Source: Candidatus Babeliales bacterium
GTDB lineage: Bacteria; Babelota; Babeliae; Babelales; JABDEC01
Assembly (NCBI GenBank): GCA_031292305.1
Contig: JARLHJ010000024.1
Span: 1-64,000 of the forward strand
Length of the DNA: 64,000 bases
Direction: 5' to 3'
The position numbers and the translations under genes are program-made. Below are positions 53,443-61,483 of this stretch, piece after piece (position 1 is the stretch's first letter; each line of letters begins with the position of its first letter). The notes below the pieces were generated by a model that was given only the letters and a program-made list of their open reading frames with translations, was not told where the DNA came from and searched no databases.

Positions 53443-54186
53443 TTATGAATAAATATCTAAGTGATTGCCACTTGAACTTTTCTTCAATTTGGGTAATTTT
53501 TTTTGTATGTTTTTTATTAAATTTAATTCTTTTACATTGAGTGCCGAATTTAAGTGTCTATCATTCAGTATAGTAAATATTAGTTCATTAATTTTGTTAG
53601 ATAGATTTAATCTTTCCTGGCAATTATTATTTTTATAAAATACATCATAATAAATTTGTGCTAAAAAAAATTTAGCTATTATATTTTCTACAGAAGTTTC
53701 GCAATCATTATGTCCTGGGTTTAGACAATTTTTAATTCTAAAATAGTTGTGTGATTCACAAACTAGTTCAAAATAAAATTTAGCTTGATCCATTTCAGTT
53801 TTACCGTTAGGTACAAATTTACCTTGATGCGTATCAAAATTCCAGGAGAATTTTAATTTGTCATGATCTGATAATTTACAATGCTTATAAAAAAACATTT
53901 TGCCTAATGTAAGATAAGCTGAGATTGCCAATTTATTATCTACAGCTAATTGAATGCCTGCTTCAAGATTTTTATTTGCTTTTTCAAATTGACCGTTTAA
54001 ATAATAATAAGAACCTAGTTCGATTAATAACGATCCAAGCTGTGAAGGGTTATCTTTATTCTCATTTATTTCTTTAATTAATCTTTTTTCGCAACAATCT
54101 TCTATTTCAACATCTTTCATTTCAGATGCAAATTGGTTAGAACAAGCTAACAATCCTAATATAATAGCCATTTTTTTCATATTCAT
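53443..54186 (-). CDS. Secreted TPR-like protein
   Basis: About 247 aa from the ATG at 54186 (AGGGA 4-5 bases upstream), giving MNMKKMAIILG and a signal peptide; the open frame runs 28 codons further up without a site. One clear TPR unit is YYYLNGQFEKANKNLEAGIQ (about 52-71), with a second, more degenerate one near LAISAYLTLGKMFFYK and others after. Several Cys residues fit an exported protein. Function unknown. Confidence 0.6.
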   Translation of the reverse strand: MNMKKMAIILGLLACSNQFASEMKDVEIEDCCEKRLIKEINENKDNPSQLGSLLIELGSYYYLNGQFEKANKNLEAGIQLAVDNKLAISAYLTLGKMFFYKHCKLSDHDKLKFSWNFDTHQGKFVPNGKTEMDQAKFYFELVCESHNYFRIKNCLNPGHNDCETSVENIIAKFFLAQIYYDVFYKNNNCQERLNLSNKINELIFTILNDRHLNSALNVKELNLIKNIQKKLPKLKKSSSGNHLDIYS

Positions 54187-54325
54187 AAAATCCCTAATTT
54201 TGTAATTCTTGCCTACCTTTAAAAACGCTACGTTTAATTCTAATTGTATATTAAGTTGTGATATGGTCAAGAACTATTGCTTTTAGATATATAGACTATG
54301 TAAAATATCTAAAAATTGGATTTTT

Positions 54326-55036
54326 ATGAGAAGCTATTTAGTCTTATTACTATTTTTGAATGGATTTGTAATGGCAGCAAAAAAAGATTTATTAAAAGAA
54401 TATAAACAAAAGCGTGATTTTAAAAAAACCACTGAGCCACAAGGCTTGAAAAAAGTTAAATTAAAACATCCAATATACGTTATTCAAAAACATAATGCTA
54501 GCCACTTGCACTATGATTTGCGCTTAGAAATTGATGGAGTTTTAAAATCCTGGGCCGTGCCAAAAGGTCCATCATTAGATCCAGATGTTAAAAGATTAGC
54601 AGTGGAAACGGAAGATCATCCGATAGATTATGCAGATTTTGAAGGCGTAATACCAGAAGGTTATGGTGCAGGAACAGTAATGGTTTGGGATATAGGCACA
54701 TTTAAAAATTTAAAACCAGATCAAGATATAAAAGAAGATTATGAAAATGGCAAACTTGAAGTATTTCTTGAGGGTGAAAAATTAACGGGCGCTTTTGTGT
54801 TAATAAAAACCCATTTGCCTGGCAGTGGCAAAGCCAACTGGTTACTTAAAAAAATGGATGATGAGCACGCCAGTTTAAAAAAGAATCCTGTAGGTACTCA
54901 ATATAAATCAGTGCTTAGTAATCGAACTACTGCTCAAATTACAAAAGAGTCACAAAATGATCTGTCGTTAATGCGAAAAATAATAAAAAAAGTTAGTAAA
55001 ACCATTGAAAACACTAAAAAAAAACTAAAATTATGA
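54326..55036 (+). CDS. LigD-type DNA 3'-phosphoesterase (stand-alone)
   Basis: Removes 3'-phosphates and ribonucleotides from DNA ends, as the phosphoesterase domain of DNA ligase D does in non-homologous end joining. Active-site residues are kept: [20 protein letters not shown] (His56, His62, Asp64), [12 protein letters not shown], and [14 protein letters not shown] (His98). Full LigD also has ligase and polymerase domains; here the polymerase is a separate gene overlapping by 4 bases, and no ligase domain or Ku is in the window. The first 17 residues ([17 protein letters not shown]) look like a signal peptide; a start at the internal ATG (54371, [17 protein letters not shown]) would give an ordinary cytoplasmic protein and seems equally likely. 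Confidence 0.85.
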   Translation: MRSYLVLLLFLNGFVMAAKKDLLKEYKQKRDFKKTTEPQGLKKVKLKHPIYVIQKHNASHLHYDLRLEIDGVLKSWAVPKGPSLDPDVKRLAVETEDHPIDYADFEGVIPEGYGAGTVMVWDIGTFKNLKPDQDIKEDYENGKLEVFLEGEKLTGAFVLIKTHLPGSGKANWLLKKMDDEHASLKKNPVGTQYKSVLSNRTTAQITKESQNDLSLMRKIIKKVSKTIENTKKKLKL

Positions 55037-55923
55037 AAAATCCAAATATAATAAAGGTAGGAAAGTACACAGTTCAATTCACAAATCAAGATAAAATCTT
55101 CTTTCCTGACGATAAAATAACAAAGGGCGATATAATACAATATTATGATCAAATAGCGCCCTATATGCTTAAATATACAAAAAATAGAGCATTAACAATG
55201 TTGCGTTACCCACATGGAATTACGCAAGAAGGTTTTTATCACAAAGATGCGCCAGACTATTTCCCAGATTGGATAAAGAGATTTGTAGATATAAACGGTG
55301 AGGATAAAAAGGTACATTATGTAGTTGCCAATAATGCAGCAACATTAGTTTATTTAGCTAATTTTGGTTGTCTAATCCCGCATTTATGGTTAAGCAAAAT
55401 AGATAAACCAAATTACCCAGACAGAATGATTTTTGATTTAGATCCATCAGATGATAAAAGCTTTAAACGCATTATGGAAACTGCAAAAGCTTTCAAAAAA
55501 ATTATAGAAGAACATAATCTTGTGCCATTTGTAATGTCTACAGGCTCGCGAGGATTACATGTAGTAGTGCCAATAAAACGTACAAAAACATTTGACGAGG
55601 TTAAAAAATTTGCTCAATATTTGGCTCAAAAATTAATAGAAAAAGATCCTGAACATTTGACTATGGAAATACGTAAGAATAAACGCGGTACACGCATTTT
55701 TATAGATACGCTTCGTAATGGGTATGGGGCAACTGCTGTAGCTCCCTATGCAGTTCGTGCAAAACCAGGCGCGCCCGTAGCATTTCCATTAGAATGGAAT
55801 GAATTGAACGCTAAATTAACGCCGACTAAATATAATATTTTCACTATTTTTAAACGGCTAGATAAAGTTGGTGATATTTGGAAAAATATAGATAAACAAG
55901 CTAAAGCAATACCACGTTATTAA
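55033..55923 (+). CDS. LigD-type DNA polymerase/primase (stand-alone)
   Basis: Archaeo-eukaryotic primase-like polymerase that fills gaps during end joining. 296 aa, matching the LigD polymerase domain alone. Motifs: [18 protein letters not shown] (about 20-37), [19 protein letters not shown] (about 56-74), the catalytic FDLDPSDD (about 135-142, two Asp), [13 protein letters not shown] (about 167-179) and the C-terminal metal Asp region near [20 protein letters not shown]. It overlaps the phosphoesterase gene by 4 bases (ATGA), so the pair is made together. The ATP-dependent ligase module is missing here. Confidence 0.88.
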   Translation: MKNPNIIKVGKYTVQFTNQDKIFFPDDKITKGDIIQYYDQIAPYMLKYTKNRALTMLRYPHGITQEGFYHKDAPDYFPDWIKRFVDINGEDKKVHYVVANNAATLVYLANFGCLIPHLWLSKIDKPNYPDRMIFDLDPSDDKSFKRIMETAKAFKKIIEEHNLVPFVMSTGSRGLHVVVPIKRTKTFDEVKKFAQYLAQKLIEKDPEHLTMEIRKNKRGTRIFIDTLRNGYGATAVAPYAVRAKPGAPVAFPLEWNELNAKLTPTKYNIFTIFKRLDKVGDIWKNIDKQAKAIPRY

Positions 55924-56069
55924 CAGCGCGCGCAATTACTAAAATTAAAATTTCAACTATTCAAACAACCCTGGGTTTTGGCTACAGTTGCTAAAATTTC
56001 ACATTCCTATATAATGATATCTTGTGTAATGTACTTACAAGTTTAATTAATACCAAAGATTGGTTATAA

Positions 56070-56408
56070 ATGAAATTAAATAATTTAGTTTTTAGTTTGT
56101 TGCTTATCTCAAGTTCTTTAAGCGTTAATGCAGATGAAATAATTGATAATGATAATGAAATTGAATTAGTAGCTGATTCGTCAGATTCAGAACTAGAAAT
56201 AATGCCAGACACATGTGATACCGAAGAAGATTTTGATGCTAAAAGTTCAATGCTTGAAAATATAACTGATAAAGCTTCAATGCTAATCTTAATGAGTGTG
56301 GTGCCTGCTGTATTGGATTTAAAAGAATTTTCTAAAAAACATTCAACGGTAATAGCGTTGTTATCTGCTGCTGCAACTTATAAGTTAGTTAAAAATAATT
56401 TAAAATAA
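56070..56408 (+). CDS. Small acidic exported membrane protein
   Basis: A 112 aa protein with a signal peptide (about 1-21), a Glu/Asp-rich stretch (about 22-60) and a C-terminal hydrophobic region (about 70-106, SMLILMSVVPAVLDL and STVIALLSAAATYKLVK). The ending ALLSAAATYKLVK resembles the C-terminal helices of the small proteins at 56959 and 57388. It faces the frameshifted gene at 56413 convergently. Function unknown. Confidence 0.6.
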   Translation: MKLNNLVFSLLLISSSLSVNADEIIDNDNEIELVADSSDSELEIMPDTCDTEEDFDAKSSMLENITDKASMLILMSVVPAVLDLKEFSKKHSTVIALLSAAATYKLVKNNLK

Positions 56409-56412
56409 TAAA

Positions 56413-56734
56413 TCACTCTGATTTATTTAAACTTTCATCAATTGCTTCAATAGCCTTGGTATTTTTAGTGGTATCAATAGTTACGCTTTTCAATTTACTA
56501 TTGGTACCATTCAAATAAAATGTTAAATCAGCCATTTGGTTAGTTAAATATATTAAACATTCTGCTATTAATTTATTATTTTCACCTTGTTTTAATAGGT
56601 GCTCAATATTTGCATTAAATTGTTTGGTATTAATATAATAAAGCTTTTCTCTATAATTAAGCTCTGTTTGGGTATCCATTTCTGAGCCATAAGTTTTTAA
56701 AACAAATATAAGCAAAAATATTATTTTTTTTCAT
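56413..56734 (-). pseudogene. Secreted protein gene with a frameshift in an A8 tract after the start codon
   Basis: On the minus strand AAAGGA precedes an ATG at 56734, followed directly by eight A residues. As written the frame breaks after about 25 codons. With seven A the reading would be MKKIIFLLIFVLKTYGSEMD, a textbook signal peptide running straight into the 100-codon open frame that ends at 56413. The homopolymer makes slipped-strand on/off switching, recent inactivation or a sequencing error all possible. The mature part is hydrophilic and helical (NYREKLYYINTKQFNANIEH) with no recognised family. Confidence 0.6.
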
Positions 56735-56958
56735 GAACTTTTTCCTTTAATTAAAAATTAAAATATTAGTTACTATAATAAGAATTTTCGTAAAATGGGC
56801 AATAAAATCGTATAAACAAAAAATTCGATCCTTTTTGTGACGCATATAATTATTACAGATATGCAATTCTTAGCTTTTTTGACCTGTTGAATGTTTCTAT
56901 GGATGTGTTAAAATTATGAATAATAGGATAGTTTTTACTCATAAATAGAAGGTTTAAG

Positions 56959-57324
56959 ATGAAAATCAAAAGTTTAATGTTAAGTTTATTAGTTGCAGGT
57001 TCATTTGTTAGTTCAGCAAATGCTGGAATAAAAGAACAAATATTAGAAAATTGTACGCAAAAAAATGCTGGTTTAGGTTTGGTAAGTGCAATAATAGCTT
57101 ATTGCATTGTTCCTAAAAATTGGATAGCTGAAGGATTTGAACACAGTTATAAATATGATTCTAGTAAAGAAGAATATATGGATGATTACGGTCAAATTTT
57201 GCCTAGAAAAATGTATCCTCTCCATCGTATGCAGCAAGAAGGTAAGGCGAAATTAACAACTCTATCTTTAAGGGCAGTGGCATTCTTTGCAGCATATAAA
57301 TTATTACAAAAAGTTCTTTGTTAA
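56959..57324 (+). CDS. Small secreted two-helix membrane protein, family B copy 1
   Basis: A 121 aa protein with a signal peptide (about 1-22, ending ANA), a Gly/Ala helix (GLGLVSAIIAYCIVPKNWI, about 38-56) and a C-terminal helix (LTTLSLRAVAFFAAYKLLQK). The paralogue at 57388 has a nearly identical signal peptide and the same two helices, and the protein at 60075 shows a similar SLLAGAASGLATYKVLPE segment. Preceded by a 224-base region without other genes and followed by a terminator. Function unknown. Confidence 0.6.
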   Translation: MKIKSLMLSLLVAGSFVSSANAGIKEQILENCTQKNAGLGLVSAIIAYCIVPKNWIAEGFEHSYKYDSSKEEYMDDYGQILPRKMYPLHRMQQEGKAKLTTLSLRAVAFFAAYKLLQKVLC

Positions 57325-57344
57325 TTTTAATAATAAAACATAAG

Positions 57345-57371
57345 AGGTGATCTAAAAAATCACCTTTCTTT
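57345..57371 (+). terminator. Intrinsic terminator between family B copies
   Basis: Arms AGGTGAT (57345-57351) and ATCACCT (57359-57365) with loop CTAAAAA, followed by TTCTTT. Confidence 0.75.
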
Positions 57372-57387
57372 AATAAGAAGGTTCCAG

Positions 57388-57828
57388 ATGAAAATTAAAA
57401 GGTTAATATTAAGTTTACTAGTTACAGGTTCAATTGTTAGTTCAGCAAATGCTGCGCAAGTGGCCTATGCAACAAATTCAGCTACTAATCCAATATCAGA
57501 TATGGTTGACAGCGTAAAAGATTGTTTATGGTCAAATAACCAATTTATTAGAAGAAATCCTGGGAATTGCCCACCGTGTAAAGTAGGTTTAGCTTTAGCA
57601 AGTGCTTTAATTTCTTATTTGGTTGTTCCAAGCAAAACTATAAACAAAATGTTTGGTGTTCCAGAAAAATCTGATTTGGATAATTATATAATGAGTAATG
57701 CAAGAAGACATCATGAAAATATGAAAAAAACCAAAGCTAATTTATTAATTTTAACTTTAAGAGCAGCAGGAACAGTTGCAGCATATAGAATATTGAATAG
57801 TGTTGCATGGTATAAATTACTTCAATAA
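57388..57828 (+). CDS. Small secreted two-helix membrane protein, family B copy 2
   Basis: A 146 aa paralogue of the protein at 56959. The signal peptides match at most positions (MKIK-L-LSLLV-GS-VSSANA), whereas the following 50 residues are unrelated, including the Cys-containing RNPGNCPPCKVG. The helix pair recurs (GLALASALISYLVVPSKTI and LILTLRAAGTVAAYRILN). It is a tandem duplicate with a strongly diverged mature N-terminus. Closed by a strong terminator. Confidence 0.6.
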   Translation: MKIKRLILSLLVTGSIVSSANAAQVAYATNSATNPISDMVDSVKDCLWSNNQFIRRNPGNCPPCKVGLALASALISYLVVPSKTINKMFGVPEKSDLDNYIMSNARRHHENMKKTKANLLILTLRAAGTVAAYRILNSVAWYKLLQ

Positions 57829-57849
57829 TTAGTTCAACCAAAAATATTA

Positions 57850-57898
57850 ATCCCATTTAATTGCACAATTAATTAGCAATTAAGTGGGATAATTTTTT
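57850..57898 (+). terminator. Intrinsic terminator of family B copy 2
   Basis: Fifteen-base arms (57850-57864, 57876-57890; one T-G wobble) with loop ACAATTAATTA, followed by AATTTTTTT. It overlaps the 3' end of the convergent toxin gene. Confidence 0.85.
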
Positions 57899-58189
57899 TA
57901 CAAGATTATAGATCTCTCTTCTGTGGCCAACTAAAATAATAGAAATAGTTTTTGCAGCATTATCAACAGAAAAAACAATTCGGTAATGATCATATCTAAC
58001 ACGATACAAATGTTCATAGCCGTGAAGTTTTTTAATATCTAAAGCTACAGCTGAATCTTTTGTAATAGCATCTATTTTATTAATTATGGCTATCTGTTCA
58101 TCTGAGGGTAATTCAGTAATTGCCTTGCTTGCTTTATGCGAAATTTCTACATGATAAGCAGGGTAAGGCACAACAATATGGCTGCACAT
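57869..58189 (-). CDS. RelE/ParE-family toxin
   Basis: A 106 aa member of the RelE/ParE superfamily. Seen: VEISHKASKAITELPSDEQI near the N-terminus, ALDIKKLHGYEHLYRVRYDH (about 52-71) and YRIVFSVDNAAKTISIILVG then HRREIYN (about 71-97), the typical strand pattern with basic residues that in RelE toxins cut mRNA on the ribosome. The final Arg/Tyr set is present, so it may be active. Its ATG overlaps the antitoxin stop by one base (TAATG), the standard antitoxin-first arrangement. Confidence 0.85.
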   Translation of the reverse strand: MCSHIVVPYPAYHVEISHKASKAITELPSDEQIAIINKIDAITKDSAVALDIKKLHGYEHLYRVRYDHYRIVFSVDNAAKTISIILVGHRREIYNLVKKLSHLIAN

Positions 58190-58392
58190 TATTTTAATAG
58201 ATTTTTTTTGAAGGTCTCAAAATCATCAAATTTAGTCTTATCTGGTAAATTTTGATGCGCTAATGAGCCAAAATATAAATCTTCAATTTTTTCTATTAAC
58301 TCTTCAAAAGTCTCTATATTCATTATTACTCCGGTTTTTTTGCCGTTTTGATCAACAATAAATTGAGGATGTATATCAATAATATGTTTCAT
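58189..58392 (-). CDS. Antitoxin of the RelE-type pair
   Basis: A 67 aa protein directly before the toxin, with a Phd/RelB-like layout: a short strand/helix start (IHPQFIVDQNGKKTGVIMN) and IETFEELIEKIEDLY, then a flexible acidic/aromatic tail (KFDDFETFKKNL) expected to wrap the toxin. The pattern QFIVDQNGKKTGVIM is common in antitoxins of this group. AAGGGAAACC precedes the ATG on the minus strand. It probably represses its own promoter in the 104-base gap to trhO. Confidence 0.75.
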   Translation of the reverse strand: MKHIIDIHPQFIVDQNGKKTGVIMNIETFEELIEKIEDLYFGSLAHQNLPDKTKFDDFETFKKNLLK

Positions 58393-58496
58393 GGTTTCCC
58401 TTATTTTTATAGTAAAGCTATAGCATATTTTATTAATTGTAAAAACATGCTAAAATATAATTATAAACCTATAAATCTTAAGATGTTAGAAGAACC

Positions 58497-59411
58497 ATGA
58501 GCAAAATTATACTTTTTTACAAATATGTGAACATAGAAACCCCACATCAAACGATGAATTGGCAACGTGAGCTTTGTGAAAGTTTGAATCTAAAAGGTAG
58601 AATTATTTTGGCCACAGAAGGTATAAATGCTACCTTAGGTGGTACAGTTAAAGAGATAGAAGCATATATTGCAGCTATGAATGCGCATCCTTTATTTGGC
58701 AATATAGATTATAAATATAGTTCTGGCGGAGCTGAATATTTCCCCAGATTACGCATTGTAGTTAAAAATGAAATAGTAAACCTGGGAATTAACCCGCAAG
58801 ATTTAACTACAGAAAATACTGGCAAGCATTTAACACCAAAACAAACTCATGAACTTTTGCAAAATAAACCTAAAGATTTAATAATTTTAGATGGCAGAAA
58901 CAATTACGAAGCTGCTGTTGGCAAATTTGAAGATGCAATAACACCTGACATACGTTATTTTAGACAATTCCCTGATTATATAGATCAAAATTTAGAGCAA
59001 TTTAAAGACAAAGAAGTTTTAATGTATTGCACTGGCGGCATACGCTGTGAACGTGCTTCTGCTTATTTAAAATCTAAAGGTATAGCAAAAGAAGTTTATC
59101 AAGTAGAAGGTGGAATCCACAGATATGTTGAAGAATATCCAGATGGCTTTTTTAAGGGTAAGAATTACGTTTTTGATGCCCGTGTTACAGTTAAAGTAAA
59201 TGCTGAAGTTTTAGGCAACTGTTTTGTCTGTAATGCAAAATGTGATGATTATATGAACTGCAGAAATGCTGAATGTAACAAGCATTATATTGGTTGCCAA
59301 GATTGCGTTGTTAGACTAAATGAAACTTGTAGTGAAAAATGCAATATATTAGTTTTAGAAAATAGAGTTCATGTTAGACCTCAATTTACTAAATTAGATG
59401 CTGTAAAATAA
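58497..59411 (+). CDS. trhO: tRNA uridine(34) hydroxylase TrhO (YceA-type rhodanese)
   Basis: Oxygen-dependent hydroxylation of uridine 34 in tRNA anticodons. 304 aa, usual 300-350. N-terminal acylphosphatase-like region: YKYVNIETPHQTMNWQRELC and ILATEGINATLGG (about 37-49), FPRLRIVVKNEIV. Rhodanese domain with the active-site loop MYCTGGIRCERASAYLKSKG (about 177-196, Cys179). C-terminal Cys-rich zinc-like region CFVCNAKCDDYMNC and CQDC. All family motifs are intact. Confidence 0.93.
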   Translation: MSKIILFYKYVNIETPHQTMNWQRELCESLNLKGRIILATEGINATLGGTVKEIEAYIAAMNAHPLFGNIDYKYSSGGAEYFPRLRIVVKNEIVNLGINPQDLTTENTGKHLTPKQTHELLQNKPKDLIILDGRNNYEAAVGKFEDAITPDIRYFRQFPDYIDQNLEQFKDKEVLMYCTGGIRCERASAYLKSKGIAKEVYQVEGGIHRYVEEYPDGFFKGKNYVFDARVTVKVNAEVLGNCFVCNAKCDDYMNCRNAECNKHYIGCQDCVVRLNETCSEKCNILVLENRVHVRPQFTKLDAVK

Positions 59412-59420
59412 AAGGATTAT

Positions 59421-59852
59421 ATGAAAAATAAGTTTTTAATATTATTACTCTTATTTGTAAGTACAAATTTATTGGCAATACCTAAATTTGAATATAATGA
59501 TCGTATTAAAAAATATTGTATGTTTAATAAAATTAGCTCCCCAGTAATAGTAGCTAGTTTTGAAAAAAGAGATTTAACTTATCTGCTTAAAGCACATAAT
59601 GACTTGATGATTCAATATATTTTAAAAGTACCTTCAAATGATGATTTACTAAAACAGGGTTTTAAAGATATTGTAAAACAAGTTTTGATCAATAAAAAAT
59701 TGAGTAACTACTTTAAAACGAAAAGAATGCTGCAAGAGATTTCGAATGTTTTTGGTTTATATAGACTTGATCAGAAAGTAAGAATAACTCTTATGCAAGA
59801 AGTCTTAAATGAGATAAATCAATCGTTAATTTCTGGTGGCTATAATAATTGA
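59421..59852 (+). CDS. Small secreted helical protein, unknown
   Basis: A 143 aa protein with a signal peptide (about 1-18) and a basic helical mature part (YFKTKRMLQEISNVFGLYRL, VRITLMQEVLNEINQSLI). AAAGGA lies just before the ATG, 9 bases after trhO, so they are probably co-transcribed. General size and helicity recall the pair at 7833 and 9040, but I see no convincing sequence match. Ends before a strong terminator. Confidence 0.55.
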   Translation: MKNKFLILLLLFVSTNLLAIPKFEYNDRIKKYCMFNKISSPVIVASFEKRDLTYLLKAHNDLMIQYILKVPSNDDLLKQGFKDIVKQVLINKKLSNYFKTKRMLQEISNVFGLYRLDQKVRITLMQEVLNEINQSLISGGYNN

Positions 59853-59871
59853 TAACTAATTTAATTTTTAG

Positions 59872-59906
59872 AACCCGTTTGCTTAAAAAGCAGGCGGGTT
59901 TTTTTG
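59872..59906 (+). terminator. Intrinsic terminator after trhO operon
   Basis: Arms AACCCGTTTGCTT (59872-59884) and AAGCAGGCGGGTT (59888-59900), two G-T wobbles, followed by TTTTTTG and more Ts. Confidence 0.85.
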
Positions 59907-60074
59907 TTTTTTATTATATCCCTATCATCAAAAAAGCAATTATAATCCAATAAACCTAACTGTTTTCCAGGTTTAAAGATAGCTTTTACCCTTATTTACT
60001 TGACTTATATAGTATTTCAATTAGAATAATATATACATGGTATATTATAAAATAATTCTAAGTAGGGGTTTAAT

Positions 60075-61028
60075 ATGAATTTTAATAAATTAATTTTATT
60101 ATCTTTAGTTTCTTTGTTTAGTTGTTCGTCTATTTTTTCTATGGACAATAATCAAATGTCACAATCTGTGCAAAAATATTTTGAGCAGCTTAAAGACAAA
60201 AACACTCAATTGTCTTTATTAGCTGGAGCTGCTTCAGGTTTAGCGACTTATAAAGTTTTGCCAGAAACTTTGTTTGCTAAATATGCAGAAGCATTTATGT
60301 TGTGCCCTGAATCACAAGAGTATTCTAAAGCTGCATTGTGTCTTAGCCTTTTAGGTAAGACTTTTTATTCAAAACCTATGGTGCCAGGGAATTTAGTTCC
60401 AAAAGCCCATCAGGTTTATGTTGCGTTAAAAATGTTAGCAAGTGTATATGCAGGTTATTTAGCATTTAACAAAATGCAAAAATATTTAGTTGAAAAAGAT
60501 AGCCAACCAAAATTGGATAAAGAATTAGCTTTAGAAAGAAATAAAGAAGAATCAGCAAGAAAAGAATATTTAGAAGCTGCAGAAAAAAGAGTAAAAGAAA
60601 GAAAAGAAGCGCAAGTACAAGCAGAAGCGCAAGCACAAGCAGCATTGCAAGCAAGGATCCAAGCGCTAGCAGAATTGGAAGCAAGAATGGAAGCATTAGA
60701 AGGTCAAGAAGGATTAGAAGAAGCTGGACAGGAATTCCTAGCACAAGCAGCAGCAGAACATTTAGCGCAAGCAGCAATTGCAGCACAAGCAGCTGAAGCC
60801 AAAAGATTAAGTAAATTAGAGGCAGAAGCTCAATTTCAAGAATTAATAAGATTAAAAAATGAAATGCAAGCGCAGGAAAGAGTAGTAATAGCGACTCAGG
60901 CGGCTGAAAAAGCAAATCAAAGATTAAATAGATTAGCCCAAGCAGAGCAAGCAAAAAGATTAGAAGTAGAACAAGCAAATAGAATAGCTAGCTGGAATCA
61001 ACAGGCTGGTCAATTTCAGGGTCTTTAA
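60075..61028 (+). CDS. Secreted Ala/Gln/Glu-rich coiled-coil protein
   Basis: A 317 aa protein. Signal peptide about 1-22 with LFSC (about 14-17), a borderline lipobox, so either a lipoprotein or a secreted protein. Two hydrophobic helices follow (LSLLAGAASGLATYKVLPE, about 44-62, and ALKMLASVYAGYLAF, about 115-130), recalling family B at 56959. From about 140 to the end it is a long Ala/Gln/Glu/Arg coiled coil (EAQVQAEAQAQAALQARIQA and on). The following gene at 61058 copies its signal peptide. Possibly a surface or envelope fibre; function unknown. Confidence 0.65.
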   Translation: MNFNKLILLSLVSLFSCSSIFSMDNNQMSQSVQKYFEQLKDKNTQLSLLAGAASGLATYKVLPETLFAKYAEAFMLCPESQEYSKAALCLSLLGKTFYSKPMVPGNLVPKAHQVYVALKMLASVYAGYLAFNKMQKYLVEKDSQPKLDKELALERNKEESARKEYLEAAEKRVKERKEAQVQAEAQAQAALQARIQALAELEARMEALEGQEGLEEAGQEFLAQAAAEHLAQAAIAAQAAEAKRLSKLEAEAQFQELIRLKNEMQAQERVVIATQAAEKANQRLNRLAQAEQAKRLEVEQANRIASWNQQAGQFQGL

Positions 61029-61057
61029 TTTAAAAATGTTTTTAATTAGGAGTTATT

Positions 61058-61336
61058 ATGAATTTCAATAAGTTGATTTTATTATCTATAGTTTCTTTGT
61101 TTAGTTGTTCGTCTATTTTTTCTATGGACAATGATCAGATCGCGTTAAAATTATCTGCTAATCCATTAGCGCAACTCAAAAATGAAACTGATGAAGCTCG
61201 CGCAGCAAGAAGGACTGAGCAAGAAATTCATGTAGCAAAAGCACAAGCAGCAGAAAGAAAAAGATTAAGAATAATAGAACAAGCAAAAGCTGAGCAACGA
61301 ATTGCTTATTATGAAGCGTTAATAAAATCTAAATAA
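61058..61336 (+). CDS. Short paralogue of the secreted coiled-coil protein
   Basis: A 92 aa product with a signal peptide almost identical to that at 60075 (MNFNKLILLS-VSLFSCSSI, over 40 identical bases in a row in the DNA), then a short Ala/Arg/Glu-rich helix (AKAQAAERKRLRIIEQAKAE) like the end of the longer protein. The membrane helices and most of the coiled coil are missing, as after duplication and internal deletion. GGAG precedes the ATG. Confidence 0.6.
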   Translation: MNFNKLILLSIVSLFSCSSIFSMDNDQIALKLSANPLAQLKNETDEARAARRTEQEIHVAKAQAAERKRLRIIEQAKAEQRIAYYEALIKSK

Positions 61337-61377
61337 TTATAGATTCCAATAACAATAATTAAACTATAGCAATACAA

Positions 61378-61414
61378 AGAACCTGTTGTGTAAAAGCAAT
61401 AGGTTCTTTTTTTT
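61378..61414 (+). terminator. Intrinsic terminator
   Basis: AGAACCTGTTG (61378-61388) pairs with CAATAGGTTCT (61397-61407; one G-T wobble), followed by TTTTTTT. Confidence 0.85.
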
Positions 61415-61483
61415 ATAACAATTTTTTTCAATGCTTTCTATTATTTTTTTGATAAACTAGTTTAAAAAATATATAGGGGCATA

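Noticed and set aside
60466-60978. Minus-strand open frame coding for a 170-residue Leu-rich product
   Set aside because: It is the antisense of the Ala/Gln/Glu coiled coil at 60075-61028, whose GCN/CAR codons read as Leu-rich on the other strand; no ribosome site and no family match.
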